Source: DATAXV01 sp036272915 (GTDB lineage: Bacteria > Chloroflexota > Dormibacteria > Dormibacterales > Dormibacteraceae). From it: a stretch of DNA of 37,013 bases. Under the pieces are notes generated by a model. The model had not been told where the DNA came from and searched no databases. It saw nothing but the letters and a program-made list of their open reading frames with translations. Both the position numbers and the translations under genes were made by a program. The stretch spans positions 1 to 37,013 of the forward strand of contig DATAXV010000207.1 of the NCBI GenBank assembly GCA_036272915.1, in the 5' to 3' direction. Below, piece after piece: positions 24,068 through 31,053 of the stretch; within the stretch, counting starts at the first letter, position 1; each line of letters opens with the position of its first letter.

Positions 24068-24412
24068 ATGGACCACTGGATCATTGAGGAGAACGACGGA
24101 CCGGAGCCCTCGGTCACTCTCGGCTCATTCGAACGCTGTCGTCCTGCGTCACCAGGCCGATCAGGAGGGCCTGACAGCGGAGCTCCACCTCCCTCGCGGC
24201 CAAAGCCTGGTCTCGGGACGGCTTGCCCCGATGGAGGTCGACCGCTCCGTGGCGTTGGACGCTGGGGCGTCCGGAGGGGAGCCGGCCGTCCATCTGGGCG
24301 CGGGGAGTCGCCGGTGAACTGGTTCGGTCGGTCTGCCTCGACCTCGAGACGGGAGGCCGAGGGCTCGGCTCGAGCCGTCGAAAGCCGCTGGGGGCTCGCC
24401 GGCGCAGCCCCT
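24068..24412 (+). pseudogene. frameshifted 5' remnant of a paralog of the 31054-33213 gene
   Basis: Translated piecewise in three frames, this stretch follows the N-terminus of the large protein encoded at 31054. MDHWIIEEN matches MVGWVIEDG. NAVVLRHQADQEGLTAELHL matches NALVLRLTVDDGGPVAELGL. GSRPSIWARGVAGELVRSVC matches ESRPSLWARGVAGDLVRSVC. AVESRWGLAGAA matches AFESRWTFPGAA. At least three frameshifts separate these pieces, and similarity ends where the convergent deacetylase gene begins, so about 145 codons of the original ~719 remain. The start ATG and 20-40 bp before it are also similar. It is a dead gene fragment, not a coding gene. Confidence 0.75.
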
Positions 24413-25279
24413 TCACCGGCCAGGCGTGTCCAGGTTTCCCGGGGTCCCGGCAGAAATGGGCCAGAGTTCAAGGAAATGATCGGTCTCCCAGCCGACAAGG
24501 TCGAAGAGCGCACGCAGGGTTAGCGCCGCACCGCGCAGGTTGTATCGGCTGATGAGCTCCTCGACAGGGGTTGTGCCGAGACCATCCAGGTACGCGTCCA
24601 TGGCGCGCTTCCGAGCGTGCCCTGCCCGCGGACTGTGCAGCGAGCATGCGATCTCGGATGCGGGTACGCCGGTGACGCCCCCAGAGCCAGTGGGCAGTGC
24701 GGCCCGGGGTGTGAGCCGTTCGATCAGAGCCACGGCCGCCCGCACATCCGAGTCGAGCACGGCGGCGCCCAGCGCCTGATCGGGCCGCCATCCGGGCTGC
24801 CGTAGAGCTTCGGCCACCGCGTGGTGCATGGCGATGTGGTCAGGGTGTCCGGTAACTCCGTCTGGGCCGACGCTCAGCACGATCTGGGGTCGGCAGTCAT
24901 CGATCGCCGCCCGCACGGCAGCGGCGACCGCGGCGGTCGGTGCGGCGGCCAGACTCCTCTCGCGGTCGGTCGTGTCGATCCAACGTCCGGGCCGGGAAAG
25001 GTAGGCCCACCGGCCGATCCCGACGAGTTCGCACGACCGATTGAGACGCTGCTCTCGGACGTCGCGAGCCGCGGCGTCATCAAGCCCCGGGTCGGCGCCG
25101 CGTTCGGCACGCTCGCCGCCGGTCGCAACAAACAGCCGGACCTGAGCGCCAGCTGCCGCCAGCTTCAGTGTCGCGGCTGCGGTGGTGAACACCTCGTCGT
25201 CAGGGTGGGCGTGAAACACCGCAACAACCGCGCCATCCGAGACCCGAACGCCATTGCTTTTGCGGCTGATCCGACCCAC
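24413..25279 (-). CDS. PIG-L / LmbE family deacetylase
   Basis: A 288-residue protein with the PIG-L/LmbE signature AHPDDE (A24-E29) near the N-terminus and the second metal motif in DGVTGHPDHIAMHHAV, so the zinc ligands His, Asp and His are present. The family removes N-acetyl groups from GlcNAc-type sugars, as in mycothiol or lincosamide pathways, or from GlcNAc-PI. The particular substrate is unknown. It starts with GTG at 25279, one base after the TGA of the upstream serine hydrolase (TGA-C-GTG), which indicates coupled translation in one operon. The C-terminal WETDHFLELWP is also common in the family. Confidence 0.88.
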   Translation of the reverse strand: MGRISRKSNGVRVSDGAVVAVFHAHPDDEVFTTAAATLKLAAAGAQVRLFVATGGERAERGADPGLDDAAARDVREQRLNRSCELVGIGRWAYLSRPGRWIDTTDRERSLAAAPTAAVAAAVRAAIDDCRPQIVLSVGPDGVTGHPDHIAMHHAVAEALRQPGWRPDQALGAAVLDSDVRAAVALIERLTPRAALPTGSGGVTGVPASEIACSLHSPRAGHARKRAMDAYLDGLGTTPVEELISRYNLRGAALTLRALFDLVGWETDHFLELWPISAGTPGNLDTPGR

Positions 25280-25280
25280 G

Positions 25281-26519
25281 TCACCGACCCGGCTCGACCA
25301 GCGCCTGGTAGATGAGCTGGTGCAGGCGCGGCCGGATCGGCCAGGTGTTCGAAGGCCGCAACTGGGTGAAGAACCCGGCGGTGATCCGCTCCCGCGGGTC
25401 GACCCAGAACACGGTGCTCGCCGCCCCTCCCCACCCGAACTCGCCCCGGCTGCCGCTCACCTTCGTCCGCGCCGGATTCAGGACGATCGAGAAGCCGAGG
25501 CCGAATCCCATACCGGCCCTCGAAGTCTCGGAGACCCCTTCGAGGGCCATCGATTCGATGTCCACTCCCCCGGGAAGGTGGTTCGAGGCCATCATGCGGA
25601 TTGTCTTCGGGCTGACCAGGCGGACCCCGTCGACTTCGCCGCCCCCGAGGAGCAGCCGGCAGAATCGGTGGTAGTCGCCCGCGGTGCCGAACAAACCTCC
25701 CCCACCGGATGGGAAGTCGCTGATCCTCGTGGACCTGACATCCGGTGCCGGCACCGCCTTGCGGCTGTCCGGGTCGGGGACGTACAGGCTCGCCAGGCGG
25801 TCAGTCTTGTCGTCGGGCACCGAGAAGGCGGTGTCGGTCATCCCAAGTGGTTCGAGGATGCGCTCGGCGAAGAAGGTGTCGAGCGGCTGACCGGAGACCA
25901 CCTCCACCAGCCGGCCGACAACGTCGGTGGCCCGTGAGTAGAACCAGTGGGTACCAGGCTCGAAGAGGAGCGGCTGGCTGGCCCAGACGTCGACCATTGC
26001 CTCCAGGTCGGTCTTGCCGGCGTCGGTCGCCGCCTTCTGCGCTCTCTGGTACCCGTGGTCGACCGGGTGATCGGTCTGGCCGCCGTAAGACAGGCCCGAG
26101 GTGTGCGACAGCAGGTTCCAGATCCGGATCGGCTGATGCACCGGTGTCGTCTCGAAATGGTCGGCGCTGCCGCCCGTGTACACGTGCCCGTTGCGGAAGC
26201 TCGGGATATACGCATCGACCGGATCGTTCAGGTCGAAGCGGCCCTCCTCCCACAGCATCATCGCCGCGAGCGAGGTGATCGGCTTGGTCATCGAATAGAT
26301 GCGCCAGATGGTGTCGGACTGGACGGGCAGTCCCGCCTCCATGTCCCGCTTGCCGTGGCTCGCGACGTAGACGAGCTTGCCGTCGCGGCCGACGGTGACC
26401 AGCCACCCAGCGAGGCGTCCATCGAGGACATAGTTCCGGAAATGCTCCTCGATCCGATCGAGCCGCTTGGCGTCGAAGCCGACCTCTCCCGGGTCAACCT
26501 CCACCTTGAGATCAGTCAT
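25281..26519 (-). CDS. serine hydrolase, class C beta-lactamase-like (EstB/PBP4* type)
   Basis: A 412-residue beta-lactamase-fold serine hydrolase. The SxxK motif is SMTK (S76, K79) in IWRIYSMTKPITSLAAMMLW, the second motif tyrosine is in HWFYSRATDVVG (Y194; YSR in place of YxN), and a C-terminal strand has FGWGGAAST in the place of the KTG/HxG motif. This set is typical of esterases such as EstB and of D-aminopeptidase/PBP-like proteins rather than true beta-lactamases. No signal peptide is seen, so it is cytoplasmic. ATG 26519 follows GGAGGAGC; an earlier in-frame ATG at 26561 is less likely. It is first gene of a two-gene operon with the deacetylase. Confidence 0.9.
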   Translation of the reverse strand: MTDLKVEVDPGEVGFDAKRLDRIEEHFRNYVLDGRLAGWLVTVGRDGKLVYVASHGKRDMEAGLPVQSDTIWRIYSMTKPITSLAAMMLWEEGRFDLNDPVDAYIPSFRNGHVYTGGSADHFETTPVHQPIRIWNLLSHTSGLSYGGQTDHPVDHGYQRAQKAATDAGKTDLEAMVDVWASQPLLFEPGTHWFYSRATDVVGRLVEVVSGQPLDTFFAERILEPLGMTDTAFSVPDDKTDRLASLYVPDPDSRKAVPAPDVRSTRISDFPSGGGGLFGTAGDYHRFCRLLLGGGEVDGVRLVSPKTIRMMASNHLPGGVDIESMALEGVSETSRAGMGFGLGFSIVLNPARTKVSGSRGEFGWGGAASTVFWVDPRERITAGFFTQLRPSNTWPIRPRLHQLIYQALVEPGR

Positions 26520-26846
26520 TTGCTCCTCCAGCTCGATATCGGTTCGGATCTGCCCGTGCACGTCAACGCGCTCTTCTAGCCGCCGACCCCAACGGTCACG
26601 GAAGCCATGCCAGGTTCCATCCTGCGGATATGAGGCCCCACGGACCGTCGGTATCCCGTCCAGACGGCTCGGCAGGACGGATAGTCAAATTGTCCCCAAG
26701 CTGCGAATAAGCTGATCGCGGCTCCTCACGCCCGGCACCTTCAGATCCTCTCGACGGCCACGTCAACGTCGTCCAGAGCGACATCATCGGCCAACATGCC
26801 TTGGCCGCCGTAGTCGGCGCACTGGGTCAGGGGTGCCTCGCATTGT
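26520..26846. other. intergenic region without a recognised gene
   Basis: 327 bp between the serine hydrolase start and the stop of the PCD-VOC gene. Short frames exist but look random. A minus-strand TTGACTATCC near 26690 could be part of the hydrolase promoter; I could not fit a convincing -35/-10 pair. Confidence 0.3.
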
Positions 26847-28157
26847 TCAGCAGGCGAGTTCTAGTACGTTGCCCTCAGGATCCGCCAACCTCCACGACGC
26901 GGGGCCCGAACCCCCTGACAGGATGCGTCCTCCGGTTGCAAGCGCAGCGTCGACCCGGAAGCGGGCTCGATCGGCGGGCACCAGCAGGTCGAGGCGCACG
27001 CGGTCGCGCTGCTGCCGGCGCGAGTGGTCCGCGGCTGACATCTGTTGAAAGAAGACCGGTGGGTTCAGCCGACGTGGATCGTAGATGTCGGTGACTGAGG
27101 GCCGCGGATCGTACTCATAGCCGAGGGCGACGCGCCAGAAGTCCCGGACCGCCGCGATGTCGACGGCATCGATTCCGAACTGAACGAAACGGAGGCGGGC
27201 CGGCTCAGCGGCCAGGCCTAGCTCGCGCGCGGCGGTCTGGACTCGGCGGGCCAGGTCACCGAACCGCCCGTCCTCCCACCTGTCCTTGCCGGTGTCGATG
27301 GTGACGCCCTCGGGGCGCACGTCGACAAGCAGCGGGAAGCGCGCTTCGGCGGCCAGATCCGCCACGGTGGCGGCTAGCTCGGCGGCCCGCATCGGCGACG
27401 CGATCGGATAGAAGGTCATTCCGCCGAACAGCACGCGCCAGTCGGCGGTATCCGGCCCCGCGCCGAGCATGTCGACCGCCTTCTGCGCCTCCGCCGCCGT
27501 CCCCGCACCGGAGCCTCCGATCGGGATCAGGTCGGCTTCGTTCCCCTCCGCGTCGGCGACGGTCGCGTGGTACTCACCGCTGTAGGTCTCCCGGCCACCG
27601 GCCGCGCTGACGGCTTTCCTCGCTTGCTTGGTCACCGACTGCGGGCGGACCACATCGACGTGGATCCGATTGCGCAGCGGCCGTTGCTGATCGGAGTCCA
27701 GGAAGCGGATGGTGGGATCCCGCCGCATCGGGTCGACCAGGCTGTCGCCCAGCTGGGCATAGCCGAGCACGGCGTGCCAGAAGGGCATCACCGCAGGCCG
27801 GTCCAGGGCCTCGATCGTCAGTCGCAGCATCTGTAGCGCCGCCGGATCGCCGACGAGACCGAGATCCCGAGCCGCATCCGAGATGGCTCTCGCCTTCTCG
27901 GCGTCGGCCCTCGTCAGCCCGGTCGATCCGCGCGCACCGACCCTGACCCGCACACCGCGGTCTCGAAGATCGACGTCCGGCAGGCTGTCGGCATCGTCGG
28001 CGAGCTCGGCGATACGTCGGACGAGGCGGGCGCCCTCCGACAGCGAGGCCGTACCGAACCAGGCCGCCGCTTCGGATGCAACCACACGCCAGGCCTCCAC
28101 CCCACCGCTAGCCTCGAACTGGTGGGCGGTGAGAGGCTCGTCGTCGTTCATGACCAT
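26847..28157 (-). CDS. tandem PCD-like / VOC (glyoxalase-like) protein
   Basis: A 436-residue protein built from two copies of the same pair. A pterin-carbinolamine-dehydratase-like domain (about 20-105: WRVVASEAAAWFGTASLSEG, GVRVRV) is followed by a VOC domain (about 108-212: FWHAVLGYAQLGD ... RNRIHVDVVRP ... VADAEGNEADLIP). Then come a second PCD-like domain (about 240-315: WRVLFGGMTFYP, GVTIDTG) and a second VOC domain (about 322-435: FWRVALGYEYDPRPSVTDIY ... RLADPEGNVLELAC). VOC domains serve lyases, dioxygenases and drug-binding proteins, and the function here is unknown. The ATG at 28157 has GAGG 7 nt upstream. A promoter-like element shared with the DUF1801 gene lies about 60 bp upstream. 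Confidence 0.88.
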   Translation of the reverse strand: MVMNDDEPLTAHQFEASGGVEAWRVVASEAAAWFGTASLSEGARLVRRIAELADDADSLPDVDLRDRGVRVRVGARGSTGLTRADAEKARAISDAARDLGLVGDPAALQMLRLTIEALDRPAVMPFWHAVLGYAQLGDSLVDPMRRDPTIRFLDSDQQRPLRNRIHVDVVRPQSVTKQARKAVSAAGGRETYSGEYHATVADAEGNEADLIPIGGSGAGTAAEAQKAVDMLGAGPDTADWRVLFGGMTFYPIASPMRAAELAATVADLAAEARFPLLVDVRPEGVTIDTGKDRWEDGRFGDLARRVQTAARELGLAAEPARLRFVQFGIDAVDIAAVRDFWRVALGYEYDPRPSVTDIYDPRRLNPPVFFQQMSAADHSRRQQRDRVRLDLLVPADRARFRVDAALATGGRILSGGSGPASWRLADPEGNVLELAC

Positions 28158-28210
28158 CGTCCAACCTCAAGGTGCGGTGGCGGCAACGCCACCGATGTCA
28201 CGCAGGCGAC

Positions 28211-28258
28211 GGCAACCATATCCTTCATTCCGGACGGTGGAGATCCGGAATGAAGGAT
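28211..28258 (-). promoter_or_regulatory. shared promoter-like element, copy 2, with a 15-bp perfect inverted repeat
   Basis: 28211-28248 is the counterpart of 23962-23999. On the minus strand TCTCCA (28243-28238) and TATGGT (28220-28215) are spaced by 17 bp and face the PCD-VOC gene. Unlike copy 1, this copy carries a perfect inverted repeat: ATCCTTCATTCCGGA (28220-28234) with TCCGGAATGAAGGAT (28244-28258), loop of 9 nt. The repeat covers the spacer and -35, so it could be an operator or a DNA/RNA hairpin. It has no T-tract. Confidence 0.5.
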
Positions 28259-28283
28259 GGGTGGCACTGATGATCAGCTCCCC

Positions 28284-28425
28284 TTGAACCTTGCGCGCAT
28301 CGGCCTCGACACCGTGGTCAAAGGGTCGCTCCGATGGACATTTGAATCATCGAGAAGAGCAAAGACCGGGGCCTTTCAGTCACTGTCGGCTCACTCGAAC
28401 GCCGTCTTCCTGCTCCTTCGGGTCG
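28284..28425 (+). pseudogene. second short remnant of the 31054-type gene start
   Basis: TTGAAC at 28284 sits where the active gene has its -35. ATGGACATTTGAATCATCGA at 28334 aligns with the start of the other remnant, but with an in-frame TGA three codons after the ATG. The following GTCACTGTCGGCTCACTCGAAC matches GTCACTCTCGGCTCATTCGAAC near 24111 when short runs are compared. Similarity fades by about 28425. Only the promoter area and some 30 codons remain, so this is a fragment with no coding capacity. Confidence 0.6.
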
Positions 28426-28722
28426 AGCCCGCTGCACCGTGCCCGCCCACGAGCGGCCCAGAATGTCCCGGCCCTCGCGGAAGTCGGCGGGATAGGTCGG
28501 GCGCATCTTCGCTCGCTGACCGTGCGGAACCCGGCATCAATGAAATCAGTCACGCGGATGCAGTAAAGACTTCCCTGCCGCGTTTGGCGATGGTCCTCTC
28601 CCTCATCGATCCAGCAGGCGACAGTGCGACGCAGTCCCGGTTGCAGAACCCGCGATGCGCGATCAAATGTTCTTGGCCGGCGTTCGAACGCGTCCCTCCA
28701 TGACCAACGTACAGCACACCCG
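28426..28722. other. unassigned region before the rox control element
   Basis: About 300 bp with no recognised gene on either strand. A minus-strand frame crosses it, but its translation shows no family pattern. It separates the decayed fragment from the rifamycin-associated element. Confidence 0.35.
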
Positions 28723-28741
28723 GGGGCTTGCGGCAAGCCCC
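28723..28741. promoter_or_regulatory. rifamycin-associated element (RAE)
   Basis: GGGGCTTGCGGCAAGCCCC, a perfect 8-bp inverted repeat around CGG, matches the 19-bp element known from actinobacteria upstream of rifamycin-inactivating genes, which is needed for their rifamycin-inducible expression (recalled literature knowledge). It lies 80 bp before the rox start, on the promoter side. The flanking bases extend the arms (ACCC...GGGT). Confidence 0.9.
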
Positions 28742-28821
28742 GGGTCATGCCGCAGAATCGTCGTCCGAGGCCAGAACCTGCGCAGCTGACGGGTTCGCCA
28801 GATACGTGTTAAGGGGGCCCC

Positions 28822-30249
28822 ATGATTGACGTGATCGTTGCCGGCGGCGGACCGACCGGCCTAATGCTGGCCAGCGAGTTGCGGCTGCACGATGCGCATG
28901 TGGTCGTTCTGGAGAAGGACGCGGAGCCGACCGTGCTGCCCCGGGCGTTGGGCCTGCACGTACGCAGCATCGAGGTGATGGACCAGCGCGGCCTGCTCGA
29001 GCGGCTCCTCGCCCACGGCAAGCTGTACCCGGTCCGCAGCACCTTCGCCGGCATCGACAAGCCATCGCCGGAAGGGCTGGACACCGCACATCCGCACATC
29101 CTCGGCATCCCGCAGAACGTCACCGAGCGGGTGCTGAACGATCACGCCATCGAGCTCGGCACCGACGTCCGGCGAGGCAGCGAGCTTGTCGGGCTGAGCC
29201 AGGACGGCGACGGGGTGACCGCTGAGCTGGCCGACGGCAGGAAGCTGCGCTCGCGCTACCTGGTCGGCTGCGACGGCGGCCGCAGCACGGTGCGCAAGCT
29301 TCTGGGGATCGACTTCCCAGGCGAGCCAGCCACGTCCGAGTGGCTGATGAGCGAGGTGGCCGTTGCCGTGCCGCCGGAGACGCTGAACGCCGCGGCGACC
29401 AGGATCGGGACGACGCACATGCGGTTCGGCCCCGCACCCACTGCGGAGGGCGTGTACCGCTTCGTCGTGCGCACCGAGGATGTGGCGGAGGACCGCACGG
29501 TCCCGCCGACCTTCCCGGAGTTCAAGGAGCTGCTCCGCGCGGTCGCCGGCACCGACTTCGGCGTGCACTCACCGCGCTGGCTCACCCGCTTCGGCGACGC
29601 CACCCGGCTGGCGGAGCGGTACCGGACTGACCGTGTGCTGCTCGCCGGCGACGCGGCGCACATCCACCCGCCAATCGGTGGGCAGGGGCTCAACCTCGGC
29701 GTCCAGGACGCCTTCAACCTCGGCTGGAAGCTGGCCGCCCAGCTCGACGGCTGGGCCCCGGAGGGACTGCTGGACAGCTACGAGACCGAGCGTCGTCCCG
29801 TGGCTGCCGGTGTGCTCGACATCACCCGCGCCCAGAGCGAGCTGCTCTCCACACGGCCAGGCCCGCAGGCGGTGCGTCGGCTGGTGTCGGACCTGATGGA
29901 TTTTGAGGACGTGTACCGGTACCTGATCGAGAGGGTGACCGCGATCGGGGTCCGCTACGACCTCGGCGAAGGGCATGAGCTGCTCGGCCGGCGAATGCGG
30001 GACATAGGTTTGAACGGAGGGCGGCTCTACGCGCTGATGCACCAGGGTCGGGGGCTACTGCTCGACCAGACTGGTCGCCTTTCGGTGACCGGCTGGGGTG
30101 ATCGGGTGGACCACGTCATCGGCGTCAGCGAGGAGCTGGCGGTTCCTGCCGCGCTTCTGCGTCCGGACGGCCACGTCGCCTGGGTCGGTGAGGATCAGCA
30201 GGAGCTGCGCTGCGTGCTGGCGCGGTGGTTCGGCGCTGCCGTGGGCTGA
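28822..30249 (+). CDS. rox: rifampicin monooxygenase (FAD-dependent)
   Basis: A 475-residue class A flavoprotein monooxygenase. The dinucleotide fold is at the N-terminus (VAGGGPTG, about 6-13, acidic E31), the DG motif is in YLVGCDGGRSTVR (about 150), and the GD motif is in VLLAGDAAHIHPPIGGQGLN (about 272-291). The sequence closely follows known Rox/Iri proteins over its whole length (ELRLHDAHVVVLEK, LHVRSIEVMDQRGLLERLLA, GTDFGVHSPRWL, HVAWVGEDQQELRCVL). These enzymes hydroxylate the rifamycin naphthoquinone and cause ring opening, inactivating the drug with NADPH and O2. The ATG follows AGGGGG. The upstream RAE strongly supports rifamycin-inducible expression. Confidence 0.94.
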   Translation: MIDVIVAGGGPTGLMLASELRLHDAHVVVLEKDAEPTVLPRALGLHVRSIEVMDQRGLLERLLAHGKLYPVRSTFAGIDKPSPEGLDTAHPHILGIPQNVTERVLNDHAIELGTDVRRGSELVGLSQDGDGVTAELADGRKLRSRYLVGCDGGRSTVRKLLGIDFPGEPATSEWLMSEVAVAVPPETLNAAATRIGTTHMRFGPAPTAEGVYRFVVRTEDVAEDRTVPPTFPEFKELLRAVAGTDFGVHSPRWLTRFGDATRLAERYRTDRVLLAGDAAHIHPPIGGQGLNLGVQDAFNLGWKLAAQLDGWAPEGLLDSYETERRPVAAGVLDITRAQSELLSTRPGPQAVRRLVSDLMDFEDVYRYLIERVTAIGVRYDLGEGHELLGRRMRDIGLNGGRLYALMHQGRGLLLDQTGRLSVTGWGDRVDHVIGVSEELAVPAALLRPDGHVAWVGEDQQELRCVLARWFGAAVG

Positions 30250-30350
30250 GCGCGCCGTTGAGCAGGCCCGGCGGCCGTCAGTAACCGGGCGCGGCATCGG
30301 CACCGCGCCCGCAGAGCGCACGGCCCGTCGACCTCTCATGAAGGAGCCGG

Positions 30351-30941
30351 TCAATCGGAGCGGGTGGGCTCGGTCGTCCGAAGCGGCCGGAGTCCGGGGA
30401 ACCCGATCAACAGCGAGAGCGTGCCGGTGGGCAGCAGGATGTAGACGGGGAATCCGGCGCTGCTCAGGTTCCAGTGTTGGATCGTAAGCAGGGTGAGCGC
30501 GGCGCCGATCACGCCCGTGAGGAGGGGCCAGCAGACTTCGGTGTGGGGATGCCGGTAGGCCTTGACCGGGGTGGGGACACCGGCGAGGAAGTCGGCGGCG
30601 ATGCTGAGGGCGACCGCCAGCGTGCCCTCTCGGGTGATCGCCCACAACGCCAGAGCCATCAGCGAGCAGGCGCCCCAGGCGAGATCGAACGGCCCCAAGC
30701 GGTAGTGGGCCCGGCGACGGGTGAGGGATGCGACCACCATCAGGACCGGGCCGAGGCCGAGAGCCAGGGTGGTCATCGCCGACACCAGTCCCGCGCCATC
30801 GCGGACCTCGGCGGCGAAGCCGAGCAGCGGGGCCAGCGCCCAGAGCAGCCACGTCGCTCGATTGGGTCGAGCTCGTCCGCGCAGCGTGTCGAAGGCGTAG
30901 CCCGCGGCTCCGAGGAGATTGATGAGCGCGGCCAGGATCAC
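30351..30941 (-). CDS. conserved membrane protein, seven hydrophobic helices (PQ-loop-like)
   Basis: A 196-residue integral membrane protein: ILAALINLLGAAGYAFDTLR, then NRATWLLWALAPLLGFAAEV, GLGPVLMVVASLTRR, LAWGACSLMALALWAI, LAVALSIAADFLAGVPTPVK and two C-terminal helices. The P-x-x-x-W-x-L-W-A pattern after helix 1 and the YRHPHTEVCWP loop recall small PQ-loop-type membrane proteins of unknown role in many bacteria. Only GTG at 30941 is available as a start in this frame before a stop; there is no Shine-Dalgarno. It is divergent from the 31054 gene, convergent with rox, and stands alone. Confidence 0.75.
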   Translation of the reverse strand: MILAALINLLGAAGYAFDTLRGRARPNRATWLLWALAPLLGFAAEVRDGAGLVSAMTTLALGLGPVLMVVASLTRRRAHYRLGPFDLAWGACSLMALALWAITREGTLAVALSIAADFLAGVPTPVKAYRHPHTEVCWPLLTGVIGAALTLLTIQHWNLSSAGFPVYILLPTGTLSLLIGFPGLRPLRTTEPTRSD

Positions 30942-31009
30942 GAAATGGCTGTCGAGGATCGTCCCCTATGCCGCGGCTCGCAGGGCGGACGCTGGATGGA
31001 CGGCTCGCC

Positions 31010-31039
31010 TTGAACGGGATCGGGGTGCGTTCGGATAGT
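31010..31039 (+). promoter_or_regulatory. promoter of the 31054 gene
   Basis: TTGAAC (31010-31015) and GATAGT (31034-31039) with an 18-bp spacer would start transcription about 8 nt before the ATG at 31054, giving a nearly leaderless mRNA with no Shine-Dalgarno. The same TTGAAC with 18 bp before GACACC is seen in the remnant at 28284-28313. Confidence 0.55.
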
Positions 31040-31053
31040 GTGAAAAACGTCCG

